Shown here: piece after piece, positions 13,938 through 27,400 of the stretch | How positions within the stretch are numbered: the stretch's first letter is position 1 | Layout of the letters: each line of letters starts with the position of its first letter | Source of the DNA: Bugula neritina | Lineage: Eukaryota; Bryozoa; Gymnolaemata; Cheilostomatida; Bugulidae | DNA length: 64,000 nt | Direction: 5' to 3' | NCBI GenBank assembly: GCA_964035545.1 | Contig: OZ037765.1 | Span: 17,726,698-17,790,697 of the forward strand | Made by a program: the position numbers and the translations under genes | The notes under the pieces: generated by a model | Databases searched by the model: none | Seen by the model: only the letters and a program-made list of their open reading frames with translations | Told to the model about the DNA's origin: nothing

Positions 13938-16900
13938 GTGTCCTGATTGGCAATCTACTTGGTGTTCCAGCAAAGTAAAGTGCTCGATATCACAAGTGAC
14001 AGAGCTAATACAATGTAGTACTTTCAGATTATTAAAGATTTTTTTTTTTATTTAAAAAAATCTCACGCGACTAAATAGTTTCGTACAGTGAACTGTACTT
14101 GTCAGGTGTCTGACACCACTCCTGTTACCCTCTAACTTTGACCAATGCTTATAACATGCAAGGCAATTATTAGACTTATATTCTTCAAACTTTTATACTA
14201 TAGCCTCACCTTTTTAATTGTTGTTCCATAGCTTCAATAAATTCATCTTCCTACAAAACAATTTAAAGCTGATGTAACACCAAATTAACTTAAGGGCAAC
14301 ATATCTATGAATTTTTCTTCACAGTTTGAAATGAAACTAATAACGGACAAAATATTTTAACACATTTTGGGATGAACAGTGTAGAACTGTTCAAGGAGTG
14401 TCTTGTATGAATTGACAATTAAGTGAGCAGTGCTTCTTTTACATAACCAGATGGAGACATTTTGTTTTAGTTAGGAAATCATAGTTTTAAACTTTTTTAA
14501 AAAATATGAAATTAGAGTAAAGTGAATGCTTTGTAGCAGACAGATATTTGTGCCCACAGGTCCGCATTGAAAGAGAGGGATAGATAAAATTGTACTTTCG
14601 GTGAAAGGTAACTCCAAAGAATGTTTTAAAGTTAGTTTGCATGAAACAGTAAATGTAACTGTATTTTGATTTAGGTGGTCAGTGGTCACATTTACTAATG
14701 TATATAAGAATTTATCTATAATTAAAAAATTAGGTGTAACCATTTTTTAATTAGATTATTGAAGGTACAGCATATTTAACTTTCTTCAGACAGAAATGTT
14801 CTTGCAGAGTTATTACAATAAGAGATAAAGTTTACTTTTTATTATTCCAGATCAGCGCCATGTTTAATATTTACATTAGCCATGAAAACATACAATAATT
14901 GAAAACAAATAAAAACTAAAATGCTGTGATGTTGGTGCAATGTGATCAAAATTAAAAACAGAGTGTAACTTGGCTGAAATAAACACATGGGGGAAGGGAT
15001 TTCTCCTCTACTCTAAACACACAGCTTCTTCAAAAAATAGTCACTTGACAGTAACTTTTGACTATACTACTTGCATTACATTCTAGTAATGATTTCTACT
15101 TACTAGTGTGCAGACTATTCTTTATCCTAACTTAGAGTACAAAACCTAGACCAGTAGACTATAAGTACTATACGTGCTGTTGATCAGTTATCAAGATTAT
15201 TATATAATAAAATGAAGCTGTCCTATAGTTAAACACTAGTGTAATTGTCATGGTAGGCTATTGGAATATTTTTTGCTGGTAAACTGTAAAAAGTTTACTA
15301 TATCCCTTTTAGTCTGAGAACAGCCATTACAAGTAGCAATTCTCAAGCAATGTATATTCACTAGATAGTAAGTGGTCACTGTTATATACTTGAGTCAACA
15401 CAATAAATTGAATCATTAATATTTTCAAATAAACATGTTTGAGAAGCAAAACCAAGGTGTAAAATGCACATAAGGGACACAACAAATAAAACATTATAAC
15501 TCTTTGATTCACAACATACAGGCTTTTTAAAATGGAAGTTTTAAATTTATGATTGTTACAGTAGACAGAAAATTTTCTAGCATACAATTTTACATTCGGT
15601 GTTGATTTTTATAATTTCTGCCAATTTTCTTTGCAAATTGTAATTTATTCTTCACTGCAAAAGATTCATGTCCCTACCCCTACTTTACAAGATTACAAAT
15701 ATCAAGTATTTATTATTTCATAACATAATTTATATATAATCATAGAAGAAAAGATAACAGAAAGAAGTCAGATGATTTGGACAGTTGAGCTGCAACTCAA
15801 TTCAAAATCTGTGTAGTCAATCATGGAGAATTGAGAACCTTAAATCAATGTTACTTTCAAAATACAATCCAGAAAAAATGAACCGCATAGACAAAACCTT
15901 TAAAAATTTCCAAAACCTTCAAATGACTGAAATCCAAAGCAAATACAGAAAGGAGATTATATACAGAAATAATTAAATTCAAGATCAAAATTTTATCAAT
16001 AGAAATATATTTAAAGTACATTGGATCACTGTGATGAGTCATATCAGTATAACAATTATAATATTAAGATAAACGTAATGGTGTTAACTAGCAATAAACT
16101 GAGCTTACTGCAGTGCAAAACGTTATACAGAAAAAGAATAGAATTTGACGTGCTGAGGCAGGGAAAGGCCATGCAGACAGCTAAAACATAGAATGAGTTT
16201 GCCTAGTCACCATGTGCAACTGAAAATGAACACGAAGCTCAAAGTAAGCATCAAGTTAAGCAGTTTTTGACATCTTCCAATAAAATATTTTCATTTGGCT
16301 TACATTTAACCTTCAGAAGAATCTCTCTTCAGCAGTTTCTTAGAACAGTTTCTTATGGAAGTTGTAGCAACAGTTACTATTTAATCCAATGCTATGTTCA
16401 TTATAGTAGTGAACAATATTGTTGCAGCACAATTTTATTTATGCCAAGAGTGACAGTTATTTTAAAATCGTTCTCAATTTTCGCAATCAGCTATGGAAAG
16501 TCACTGTTTGATTTAAGAGTTCAGAAAAGTAAGACTGGTTGCCATATTAGCCAATCATTGATGAGATAGTACTAAAATATCTGAAAGTTTTATGTTCATT
16601 TCCAGATGCATTTAGCTGTCCACAAGGGCCTTAACATAAATGTGGTAGAAATATTGACTGCAGTGCATATATAGTAATCTTACCACTTGCTCTGGATCCC
16701 ATGGATCATTTCTGCCTTGCATTTGCTATTTAAAAAACTTCATGTTGATGACTAATATAATAATTATGATGCCAAAAGCAGGATATTTTACATTCAGGGA
16801 GAAAGAGTAGCGGTGTGTAACCCAACTGTATATTGTAGCCCGCCTGTTGTATGGGGAAAACAAATGGTCCAATATAATTACAGTGCATTTATTTAAGTTT

Positions 16901-17123
16901 TCTTACAATTTTTCAAGTAAACAGAGTCCAGATTTGAGAAACTTTAGATTCACATTTAGTAAGCTGGTAAAGAGTTAAGTTGAACATTATCTTACACTTC
17001 ATTTAAAAAAATTGAATGTTTAAATTTTCTTACCTTGATTCTAATAGCTTGTGCTCCTGTGTTAGCTAAAGTCCTTTGCTTTGGCTGCATCACCTCATAT
17101 CTGTACGAAGTAGCTTCTAACAT
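13209..17123 (-). CDS. Small cilium-associated protein, CFAP141 (C1orf189)-like
   Basis: Five exons join in frame: 17034-17123, 16684-16725, 14210-14250, 13514-13643 and 13209-13310, each with GT/AG borders, giving 134 aa. The protein starts MLEATSYRYEVMQPKQ, has an acidic/basic helical middle (EDEFIEAMEQQLKRE, ANWDDKCQLKTEYKR) and ends VRRAALKRLLEAEMAQYTEE followed by LNASGKTFHKQRI. This C-terminal pattern (RxAAL..LxExExxxYxxELxxxGKxF....R) resembles CFAP141, a microtubule inner protein of motile axonemes. I recall the human protein as about 101 aa; here the N-terminal part is longer and not obviously similar. No signal peptide or membrane segment. It is convergent with ARF. Identification rests on the last 40 residues. 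Other small axonemal proteins share similar helices, so the name is tentative although the gene itself is well supported. Confidence 0.6.
13894..13936. repeat. (TA)n microsatellite
   Basis: An uninterrupted run of TA dinucleotides of about 40 bp, just upstream (on the coding strand) of exon 4 of the CFAP141-like gene, inside its third intron. Confidence 0.9.
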
Positions 17124-19580
17124 TTTTATTTTTAGTTTTTCTTAGTTCTTAATAGAATTTACTACAAAGCAAATTGTTACATGACCAGAGAACAGATAAT
17201 GTAACTATTTTTGGCAATAATATTTCATATATTCGAACTTCTGTAAAACTTTTAGTGTGAAGTGAAGTGTTTAAGCCTATTACATGAAATTTCAAAAGCA
17301 AGTAAATAAAATCACAAATTAAATAAAATCAACCAATCACTTTTCATATGATAAAAATTAAAAGATATAACATTTACATAATCAATGCAACAAGGTTAAT
17401 AAAACCGCAACATAAAGAAAAATAACAGAGTAGCTGTAAAAGTATAATAGTTTACAAGGCCTCCATATATGTTTGATTAAGAAAATATTAAATTAGCATT
17501 TTCCAGCAGCTGTAGTCTTTTTAGCACTACTTCAGGAGGATACTCTATTATTTGAATATAATATCTTAGCAAATTCTTGCTCATAAGTTTATGCTAATAA
17601 TACAAATAATTGTTTCATCAAATAGGTCATCAATCTATAAATAAACCAGTATTTAGTGAAAAAATTGTTAATTAAAAATTTCATTATGCTACAAGAGCTT
17701 CTCCAAAAACTTATAAGCTATGGGCTGTTACAATTACCACCACACTGGCAAACACAATTGTTCAGCAATCAGTGTCACTTCACAAGGTCATAACTTAAAT
17801 CCTTATGAGATGCATAGCTAAAGTGGAAAAATTGATAAGTATTATATTAATATATACAAGCACGTTTAAATTTACTATAAGCATAAGTACCATAACAAAA
17901 TAATTTTTATTCTGCATTATGATTATCTAAAATTTTGACCAGTGAAAATATTTAATTCAAATAGTAAAGTGATGAGAGCTTTGTATTTGTTACTTGAATT
18001 AGAATAAATACTAATAGTACTAAAATTAGCGAATATTACAAAATGTGCTTAGTATGTAAATTTCTAATTAATAGGTAATTGCAACAAACATGAATTAAAC
18101 TACTACTGAATTGTAAGCGTAGTCATAGTCAAACTGGCTAGTAGACTAGTAGTAGTACTAGTAGTCTAAATCAGTAGTTGAAACTATAAAATTAATAATA
18201 GACCGCGGTTGCTTCGGCCTAAGAACACAAAATAACAACAACCTATACGCTATCACCTTACACCTACTAAAGTGAATAATTAGATATTTAAAATTGTATG
18301 CAAATAAAAATGTTGTTCAAATATTTTTGACATAAAAAAGATTATTTATAATAAAACAAGTGTTAAATTATTCACAATTATATTTGCTAATACTGTTGCT
18401 AGTGGCGTAAGAATACACAAATATTCATGTGGCGTGGACGCACGCGATCACGTGTCTAATGTTTACCAACGCACTCATGCCTCTGGTGTCTGGACCTAAT
18501 ACTAATACTAATAGTAATAGGCGACTACAGTTAGAGTTAGCATATTTTCATGATTCCTATCAGTTAGTTGACAGGCCAGATAGAAGGTGGCTGCGAGTTG
18601 ACCGAAGGTACATAGTTGTTATTTATAATTCATGTAAATGCAGCTATAAAGATTTGACTTTTTGCTAACTTAAAGTTAAAGTTAAACTATGACTAATACT
18701 AATACTAATAGTAATACTAATACTTAATAGTAATAGTATAAGTATGACATTGACTTTGAGTGATTGACTGTAAGTGTATGACTATGAGTATGAGTATCAC
18801 TCAACTATAAATTATTATAGTATTAGTTGATATTATTCTATTGTTTAACTTTATAATTAATTCAATTCACAATTGTATTAAATTTAATATTATAGTGATC
18901 CCTATGAATACTATTATTAATATTAGAAGTATGGTCATTATCATTATCATAATGATTATGATTATAATAATTTTGAATAATTATAATTAAAATACTTACC
19001 TTAGTCTTATGAGTTATGAGGATTGTCGTCATTATGATTATCAATTATGCTTATCACATTCAATGTGATTGTCATTAGGACTACCATTACGAGTCACGGG
19101 TGATATGATTATGATAGATGTTATACCCTTTATAAGTATTACTATTAGACTGTTAATTTTTATTATAATGGCAAGGTGTATACCAAATTAAGAAATCAGT
19201 TTTAAGTTTTTAAATTGTCATTTCTATTATAGAAAGGAAATGAAAACGTGTGGTTTGGTTTCAGTCCTACCACTCACGAAGTTATCTACATCAAAACAGT
19301 CCAACTAAACGTCCAAGTAAGTGAGATAAATCACAACAGGTGAAGCTGGAAGAGTTTTTTCTGCTTGTATTGCAAAACAAGTGCGAGATACAATGAAAAA
19401 AGTCTTAATTTAAATTTCAACAATTTTCAAAACTTTCCTGTACAAATTATTTTGGTTTTTATTTTGTAGAAGCCTATTATTTTCTAAAAAGTGTGTTTCT
19501 AAAAAGTTGTTTTATACTTGTATTACTATACTGATAAGTTTTTGTTTTGTATCTGTAAACTCTGTATTGCAGCTTTTATT
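17124..19580. other. Intergenic spacer between divergent CFAP141-like and RNF24-like genes
   Basis: AT-rich DNA that should hold the promoters of both flanking genes. It includes a near-palindromic AGTAGACTAGTAGTAGTACT block at about 18139-18170, a CG-containing patch at about 18430-18470 and ACT/AGT simple sequence at 18480-18800. A possible upstream exon of the RING gene lies at 19233-19316. Confidence 0.4.
19233..19316 (+). other. Candidate upstream exon of the RING gene (unresolved)
   Basis: An 84 bp stretch is bounded by TTATAG and the strong donor GTAAGTGAG. One frame is open throughout (it contains NVWFGFSPTTHEVIYIKTVQ), but it ends in phase 0, while the next RING exon needs one base from upstream. 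It may therefore be a 5' UTR exon, may join through an unseen microexon, or may be chance. Confidence 0.3.
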
Positions 19581-22500
19581 ATGGCCTTCTTTGGGTATGG
19601 AATTTGGCCATTGTTGGCAGTTGCTGGTCTTCTGTTACTAATGAGTTTGATGTTCTGTCTTTATTTGTACCGGCTGAGAAGACTGGGAGAAAGTGAGGCT
19701 GGCTTTAAACTGGTAAATACATTCTATATTTTAAAATTGTTTTATACCTCTAGAGTCTAGAGTCTTATTTTTTAGATGGGTTTTAGCAGTAGATGTTCCG
19801 GATCTTTACGTAACTTCAGGCAATAACAAGTGCTTTAAGCTCCTAATCGTAGGTAATTATGCATAATCTGATTAGCATTAGTTTTCACTGAGCCGCTCAT
19901 GCAAGGCGGTTAATATATACCCAGCCAGTGCCAGAGTACTGGGGAAATCCCAGCTAAAGAGGCAGGCATGACAGGTGGCAACGTATTACCTCTGCATGAC
20001 ACTAGTTTATAGCATAAGTGCTAAAAAAGTTACAGGTATGTTATGATTATTTGCCAAAATTAGGCTTTACAAAAAAACATCGCTTTTGCTATATTTATGC
20101 TCATAAAATGTAGTATACATGCATTTTACATTTTATTTTCCTTCGGGACGTTAAGTAGAGTAGTTTTATAACTTTTGGGGTGCAGAATTCTATTTTGTCA
20201 CTCCCTTGACCCTTAATCCTATCTAAAGTAGGCATTATACACAGTTTAAAAAAGTATAGCTTAATTTGAATTTGATTCTGGAGGTGTTTGGTTGATTACA
20301 ATTTCAGTCTTTTTGGTCATGTAAACTAAGCTTTGCTGGTGCTATTTAACAAAAACTATTTTGAAGTATTATTATCCCTAGTTTTGAAACACTTTGTGGA
20401 GTGTCTTTTGAAGTAACAATGCATGTACTTCAGACTGTAGAGCCTTGTAGTCACTACTGACTACACCCAAAGTCACATTTTCCAAATGCTCAAGGATTGA
20501 TATACATTAGCTGGAAAGCTCTTGCTTTCTGCTCAATTTCCATTTACTGTCAGTCAAGATAACTTAGTCCTCAAGAGTACATTTTATTGTCTTTTTGTGT
20601 CTATAATATGTCATGAGATTTCCAGTACAGTTCAATTTGTATTTATCATGAATATGACCTGAGTTCTTCGCTGATCGATTTTTGAAATTCTAATTGTATT
20701 TGTTAGAAATTTTATCTTTTTTTCATGGTAAAATTTGGTGTTGGTAGCTATATCTTGGGTGGCTTCTTCAATCTGCTTTCTTGTAAAGGTAAAGATTTTA
20801 CCCTTACTAGTGCAAAATTGCTCTGTGAAGAAAATATCTTAGTTATGTGATTAATTTTGATAGCTGTAGGTTTTGCATATTTCTGCAATTAGTTTTAGCT
20901 TTGTCTATCGTTTTCATATTATTTCAAGTGCATTTATTATTCTTGTCTTCAGGCGTTTCCTCAACGTAGATGCTACGTGATGAATAGCATCTCTCACAGT
21001 GACATGCTCAGCTACTCAAATTAGTATACACTTGTTATAGGATGTAATGCTCTGTTTAGGTTGTCTATTTAGATTCTAGTCTTTTCTTCAGTTGTTTACT
21101 CATTACTGCTACCAGTGCTGAGTCACCTGAATGTAATTGTCTGTTACTAATCATTTACAGAGCATTGATAGTTTAGATTTTAGATTGTTAATTTACTCTT
21201 ATCTTTTGATAAACTTTTATTTCTTTTGTTCCTTGTTGGCCATGCCTCTTATTACTAAGTGACTACGTGGCTAAGCCTCTTTTTGTGACTCTTCAAGAGT
21301 GGTGGTATTTTCATTACACTCCTTTCACTTAGCTAATTAGTACAGACTTGTATTTTTGTGACTATAAAATGATTCTAAAACTGACATAAAGCATTTTGAG
21401 TAGGGCTACATATAGTTAGTAGTGCAGCTAGTAATTCTTTAAGAGTTGGTAACCCACCATAAGGTTATATGTGGCAGTAGATGTTGTGTGTTCAAGTTGT
21501 AGCATAGATAAAGTCAGCCAAGCAGTAATTTAGCTGTACAAAGTTTCAAATCTGATTTTCCCTCAGCAGATATAATACTATCTGTTACACAATACAATAG
21601 TGCTTTGAAGTTGCTAGTAGGCTACAATAGGCTGCAGTGGTCTTTTGTAGTTGTATAGCTTTCTTTTGACTTGATGTGTGAACTTGCTGATCTAGAATAT
21701 TGTATTCCATTTTAATGTGTAAGCTCCCTTTCTACTTAGTATGATATCTACATGCCTTCCTAGTAATGTACTTGCTTGTTTGAATGATAAATTTGAAGGC
21801 ACTAGATTCAAAAAATACCCAAAGCTATTGGATGTATGTACTATTCAGTGCGGTTTTGTATGTTTTGGGGTAATTTTATATCTTTGTAGCCTACTGTTCA
21901 TGGCTCAGAGGTCTTAGCAGTCACTTGTAGTCACGTGATACTAAATGCAAATATGCTACAAGTAGCACTTTCTAAATAATGAAACCTAGTTCAGTTTTTA
22001 TTTTGATATGTTGTTATTACAAGTTTTGGCTTATGATTTATTGTGATTGAGATTTAAAGGTCATATATCCTCGTCTAGAAACCTGCCACCGGATCAGGAC
22101 ATGGTGGTGAAAGGTGAGAAAGAAATATCCTCTTCTAGATTGTAGGATATATAATTTTATTGGCAGCTAATCTTTCAGTCTTACTTGATTTCTGTGATCT
22201 AAAGAGCATTTAAATGGATATTTGTGCATTAAAATTTTAGAATTGCTTTTCTGTTTGAAATATGGTTACTGTAGAAATAAGTACAGTTAAAATTTGAGAT
22301 TTGAGTGAATTTTTAGGGCTCTAACAATTTGCATTGATTTTCTATTAGGCAAAATATGGAATCACAAGTTAGACTTGGCAATTTATATACTATAGAGGTA
22401 CTAACCTTTCTATAGGTGGTATATGTTTATAATCCGTTACATAAACATAAACAATTGACATTAGATGATAATATAGCTAATATAATAGGGTTCTATAAAC

Positions 22501-23251
22501 TATAAACATACTTAACTGAAGATCTTTTACTGAAGTTTGACTGCTCAAAGATATGCAATTCCAATATATGTTTGAAGATCGGACTTGTGTTTTAAGCACC
22601 CCTAGTATTTTTGCACAGGTGTTTTTACAAAATGATTTTAACATTTTTGCACTTATGAATAGCACTTAAAACTCCGGCCACTCTATTTCAAATTATTCAT
22701 AATTTGCCTTTTGTATCAAACACACAAAGCATGACTTTATATTTCATATCTTTACAAAATTAAACAATAATTAGCATGAATGACTGAAAGGCATTGTGTA
22801 TATCTAAACAATGCTACCTTGTACTCTTCATACACAATTTAGCCTGTGTTCTAGTCTAGTGGTTTGGGTGTATGGTGGTCAACAGTGAGCCTACTGTAAA
22901 ACTTAAAATAATTTGTCTGGATTTGTTGTTTTACTGTTATTAAACTTGATGAGCCATTACATATCTTTCTGTATAAGGTAACAAGGAAGTTTCACACACT
23001 TAATACCTCTGAGATAATATCCAAATGTATTGTAGACCCGCTATGGGGCCATTGCAGTATTTTCAACTCAAGCCCTCTGCCCAATATGTCTTGAAGATTA
23101 CAGGCTAGGAGAAAAAATTGCCAAAAGTCACTGTGGGCATTCATTTCACGTTCAGTGCTTGCAGCCCTGGCTTAGGCAGCATGACACATGCCCAATGTGC
23201 AAGAAGAATCTGAAGCCGGCAGCAAGACCTCCTATCCCCGTGAATGTTTAA
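19581..23251 (+). CDS. Membrane-anchored RING-H2 E3 ubiquitin ligase, RNF24/RNF122-like
   Basis: Two exons join in phase 0: 19581-19712 and 23036-23251, with a 3.3 kb intron, giving at least 115 aa. The first exon encodes one hydrophobic segment (about residues 9-31, LLAVAGLLLLMSLMFCLYLY) followed by basic RLRRLGE, as in RNF24/RNF122. The second encodes the RING-H2 finger CPICLEDYRLGEKIAKSHCG then HSFHVQCLQPWLRQHDTCPMC, with spacing C-x2-C-x14-C-x-H-x2-H-x2-C-x10-C-x2-C, and a proline-rich end (ARPPIPVNV). Such proteins transfer ubiquitin at ER, Golgi or endosomal membranes. The acceptor at 19571-19572 leaves CT TTT ATT before the ATG, so the true start may lie in an upstream exon, and family members do have about 40 more N-terminal residues. 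The intron contains a copy of the tiny repeated insertion (22080-22124). Confidence 0.85.
22065..22139. mobile_element. 45 bp insertion flanked by 15 bp direct repeats (copy A)
   Basis: The insert (22080-22124) starts with ACCTGCCACCGGATCAGGAC and ends in an A-rich AAAGGTGAGAAAGAA. It is bracketed by ATATCCTCGTCTAGA (22065-22079) and ATATCCTCTTCTAGA (22125-22139), a 15 bp direct repeat with one mismatch, as expected for an old target-site duplication. A second copy with different flanks lies at 27806-27847. Confidence 0.6.
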
Positions 23252-24440
23252 CTTGTGAGTAGCTTGACAGCATACTGTGATATAGAATTATTTACCAACT
23301 CTGAAAAAAGTTCAGACCAGAGTACAAGTTGTTGAAGGATTATACTTGTGTTTCAAACCTCCCCTCCCAAATAATCAAAGCTGTACAAGTGCAGCCAAGC
23401 TGGAGTTTTACTCACCTAAAATAAAAAACTCTAGTATCTATTACAAACAGCCATGTTTATGTGATCAATGTTCTAAAGTTTATTCAAGTATGAAACTGGG
23501 TAAAAGTCTATTGAAAGTGGTGGTATACGGCTATGGAGCAGGAGCATTTGTGTTGTATTCCTTGCTTGTTATTCTTGTTCTATTGGATTTATCATACACA
23601 GAACACACCCCAACTTCACGCTATGTATAATGTTTGGGAATGTAGAAACAAAAGAGGGTGACTCAATTTTCAATTATTCCATAGTCTGCCTGCTGTTTCC
23701 TACTGCTTGCATAATCAACCATGACATTCCGTGATACTTAAAATAACCAACATCATAGCAAATCTGTCATCAATTGCATTCAGCTATCATATTTCAAGGA
23801 TAGGGGTGCACGCAGTCATGTCTGCAGTATTTTAGAGTTACAGGAAAGCACCATTGCATTGATGATTTCGTTCTCTTTCAGGAATAATTCTTGCTTTGAA
23901 GAATCAAACCAAAAAGAGGATGGCTGTTCTCCAATTATTCCAGTATCTGTGAGCTGTGTGATTACGTCAAAGTCCAAACCTTCTTACTCTATTATTTCCC
24001 CATTAATTAAGCTTTATATGTTATATTTTGTACTTTTATATTAAATATATTTATTTTTTTTACAAGTTCCAAGTCAACAGCTTATTGCATATACATAATG
24101 TTATAAGCTGCATTTTTTACCTAAAATGTCTCATGTATAATGAATCAACATTTTTATATATTTTATATTGCCTACGTGATATGATTGAACAAGCTAGTTT
24201 CCTGACACTTACACTTATTCAGTAATGTACATGAATATATTATTTTAATGTTATTCTGCTACATCACATTATACGCCTGCGAAATGAATTATTTTTTAGG
24301 AATAATTATTAAAAGTTGCTGCACAAAAGTGCATTAGTTCTATTATTAGGTGCTGATAGTTTTTACCACTCATTGTTATGCATGAAATAGGAGACTGTGT
24401 GAGTTTGTTGTTAATAAAGCTTTTTCAACATTCACAAAAA
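23252..24440 (+). other. Probable long 3' UTR of the RNF24-like gene
   Basis: No recognisable protein is encoded. A 94-codon frame at 23346-23630 has one hydrophobic stretch but no family similarity and no splice context, so I treat it as UTR. Confidence 0.4.
24413..24418 (+). terminator. AATAAA poly(A) signal, RNF24-like gene
   Basis: AATAAA in TTGTTAATAAAGC, about 1.16 kb after the stop. Assignment depends on the 3' UTR being that long; it is the clearest hexamer I noticed downstream. Confidence 0.4.
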
Positions 24441-27400
24441 TACTAGCTTCACGTGAAATTTCACAAAGTTCATACCCTTGTAGTGTTTTCTCACACCACT
24501 ATCTGTAGTATGTTTTGACCTTTATGCTCACTAGCCATTTTCAGTCTTTAAACAAAGCTGTGGTTTAATCAACACTTTCTCACAAAAAATCCAGGATGCA
24601 ATGGTCTAGCATTGTTCATGAAATATAGCATTGTTCTGATAAGTCTTATGGATGAATGGAAGCTTAGAACAACTAATATAATATACAAACTGTAACAGAA
24701 GCCGTGCTAAAAGACAAGGAAGGATCAAGCTATAATACCAGCCATACACTCAGCATGTTAATAGTACAAGTGTTGTTGCAATAGGGGTAACTCCACCTAT
24801 ATTAGTCTACCAACATGCAGCTGGCACATCTAATCTGCTGCCACTATTAGTCATAATTCAACACAATTAATGTCACCTTCAGCAGAGACAAATTGGATTG
24901 AATAACCTTCATGAAATGGCAGATGATGCAATCTAAGCCATTCCATTGGAATAACACTTATTGTTTTAATTATCTGGCTAGTTGTGCAATTGTTTATAGA
25001 CTGTAAAAAACTATTTTAAAACCATCATGCTAGGAGTGTAGTCTTAGAGCACCGTACAGTACAACTCTTCTCCTTAAGTTTTAAAACAGCTTTTTGTTAA
25101 AGTTTCAAGTATTTATCAAGTTTTCCTTCTCTTTGATTTTAACTATAAATTGCAACTTGAAAGAAAAAGACTGCTTAGTGAGGTGTGAACACAATGAACT
25201 CAATAATAATATTATTCTTTTCCAGTTCAGTGTATGAACACATCGAATATACACTTTTTATTGGTACACATACAAGCTCTTCCATTTGCAAAATTGAGGA
25301 AACAACTCCAAAATATTCAACAATAAGGATATCTACTTATTTATAGCTGTGTCTAAAATAAATCCTATATTTTGTAAAGCTAGAAAGAAATTTGCTAATG
25401 AGCATGAGTATGAGCCAAGTCAGAAATATATGTTTTATATAAACATCTTAGTCTGGCTATCAGGGTACACTGGTTTTTAAAAGTATGCTTGCTAATTCAG
25501 GTGTTTTTCAACTGCACTATTTGCTAATTCAAAGGCTGGTAAGTTTTCTATGTTGGCATTTCTGACCAATTGAGTGGCATGCTTCACAAATAACAGCTCA
25601 AAAATGTATATTTAGAACTCAACACCTAAACCAGTGTAGCTTGCAGTGTAGCTTGCAAGAGTTAGATTTTATGTCTTCCAGTTATACAGCAAAATGCAAT
25701 TTAAGAATTTACCTTGAAAATTCAATGCAGATTTTGATTCTTGAAAAGCTTATGTTAGATAGAAACTAAATTACCGCTAGGTTGAAGCAGCTAAAAATTT
25801 AGCAGTTTTTACTCCGTGGATTATTTACAAGATCCAGGCAAATAATGCCTGTAATCAAATATATATATAATTCTGCATTTTAAATATTTTTACAGGTAAT
25901 GCATTAATGGAGTCAAAAATGCCAAATTTATTCCATTCAATTTCAGCAACGCAATGGTGTATTAACATTTATATAGCATACAAAAAATTAACTTCAGCAA
26001 GGCCAAAAAAAGCTATGTGACTCTTTTAAACACATCACACTTCGTTTGTATATTACATACTGAGCAGTAGTATAAAATTATTGTCGTATGACATATATTT
26101 CAATTATGTTTAAAACTGCAAACCAAAGATTATTATATCTGTGTTTAGAGCAAGCAGGTAGTCACCTATTTTTGTAGTTCAGCCTAATTTGACAAGACAT
26201 TAAAACGTTATTGGGTAACATTGAGGCAACACAGCTAACAAACAGCTGTTAGCTGTGTTTCTCTAAAGCTTTGTCTCTGATTTCTTGCAGCCATCAAGCT
26301 AGCATTTCATTATAGGGACATTAATACTACCAACAAGTATTTTTATACAGCCACAGATTAGAACTTTTATAATGGACCTAAAAGACTACTAGCCTAGTGT
26401 CCTTTTAGATATGTGTAGGAACCTTTATTATAAAGTTCAATAGGAGCTCCCTATATCTTTCCTACCGAGTAGGTTTTTCCATTCATGTGTATTATATTAT
26501 TGCATCCACTCATCCCTCCTATTAAACAATGCTGATAACAAACTCTAATATTTTTTAAGATGAATTAAAATGAAACATCAAAAAGTATTGTCAAGCAAAG
26601 GAGTCCTGTTCTTAAAAAAATTATTCACATAAAAATTGCACATGGTTTAAGATGCCATGGTTTCAAATTTGGGCTATGAATTGTGTGTGTAAATTAGTTC
26701 ACTTACTTTAACTTTCTAGAAAGCCAGGTGTCTTTTGCACCACATTATAATTGTTAGACATCTACAATATGAGGATCTGCACTGCTGTAGTATGTAATTA
26801 CCTCTGAGGCAGGTGCAACTAAGAGAAAATATTCTTAGCTAGAGAATCTGCCGTGAGATTTTTTGCTATTGCAGTTTATGTGAAAAATTATTGCTGGTGC
26901 AATGTTGTTTCTGGCATAAAAAGAAACTTATTAGTGCATAATTGGTATATAAGCTTAGAAAAGCACCATTTCTATCCACCAGTTTAGTGTATCTATTTTC
27001 AACAGCTCACAATGCTGCTTTTAATCATTGCATATTTATGAGAATTACTACAAATTAATTAGCTCGTTGTCCAGCAGCTGGTATTTGAATGTGCTTATTG
27101 AAAAATATTCGCATCTAATAAACTTTAAAATAAGCTCGTCTGCATAGCTGGTAGAGTGGTTACCCATCGTTGTCTAATCTTAGATGTAATTGTACGCCCA
27201 CGTATTTGTATAAGTTGCTAAACTTATGCCGGTTTTGCAGCAAAGGCAGTCATTTAATAACGTCGAGTGACTGCTTGCAGCTGTCCCTTCATTTACTAGC
27301 TGTTCACTCAACCGTTTAGTTGTACAACACTCTTCTAGCTGAAGTGACTGCTCTTTGCGCAAATGTTGTAACTAAACAAATTTGAGCTGAGAGATAAATG

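Noticed and set aside
18429-18668. 79-codon plus-strand frame
   Set aside because: It crosses ACT/AGT simple sequence, has no family similarity and no splice context.
23346-23630. 94-codon frame with one hydrophobic segment downstream of the RING gene
   Set aside because: It lies directly after the RNF24-like stop and before a poly(A) signal; no homology or splice sites support it. More likely 3' UTR.
27130-27190. tRNA-like A-box word (TAGCTGGTAGAGTGG)
   Set aside because: No matching B box at the right distance and no acceptor-stem pairing could be drawn.
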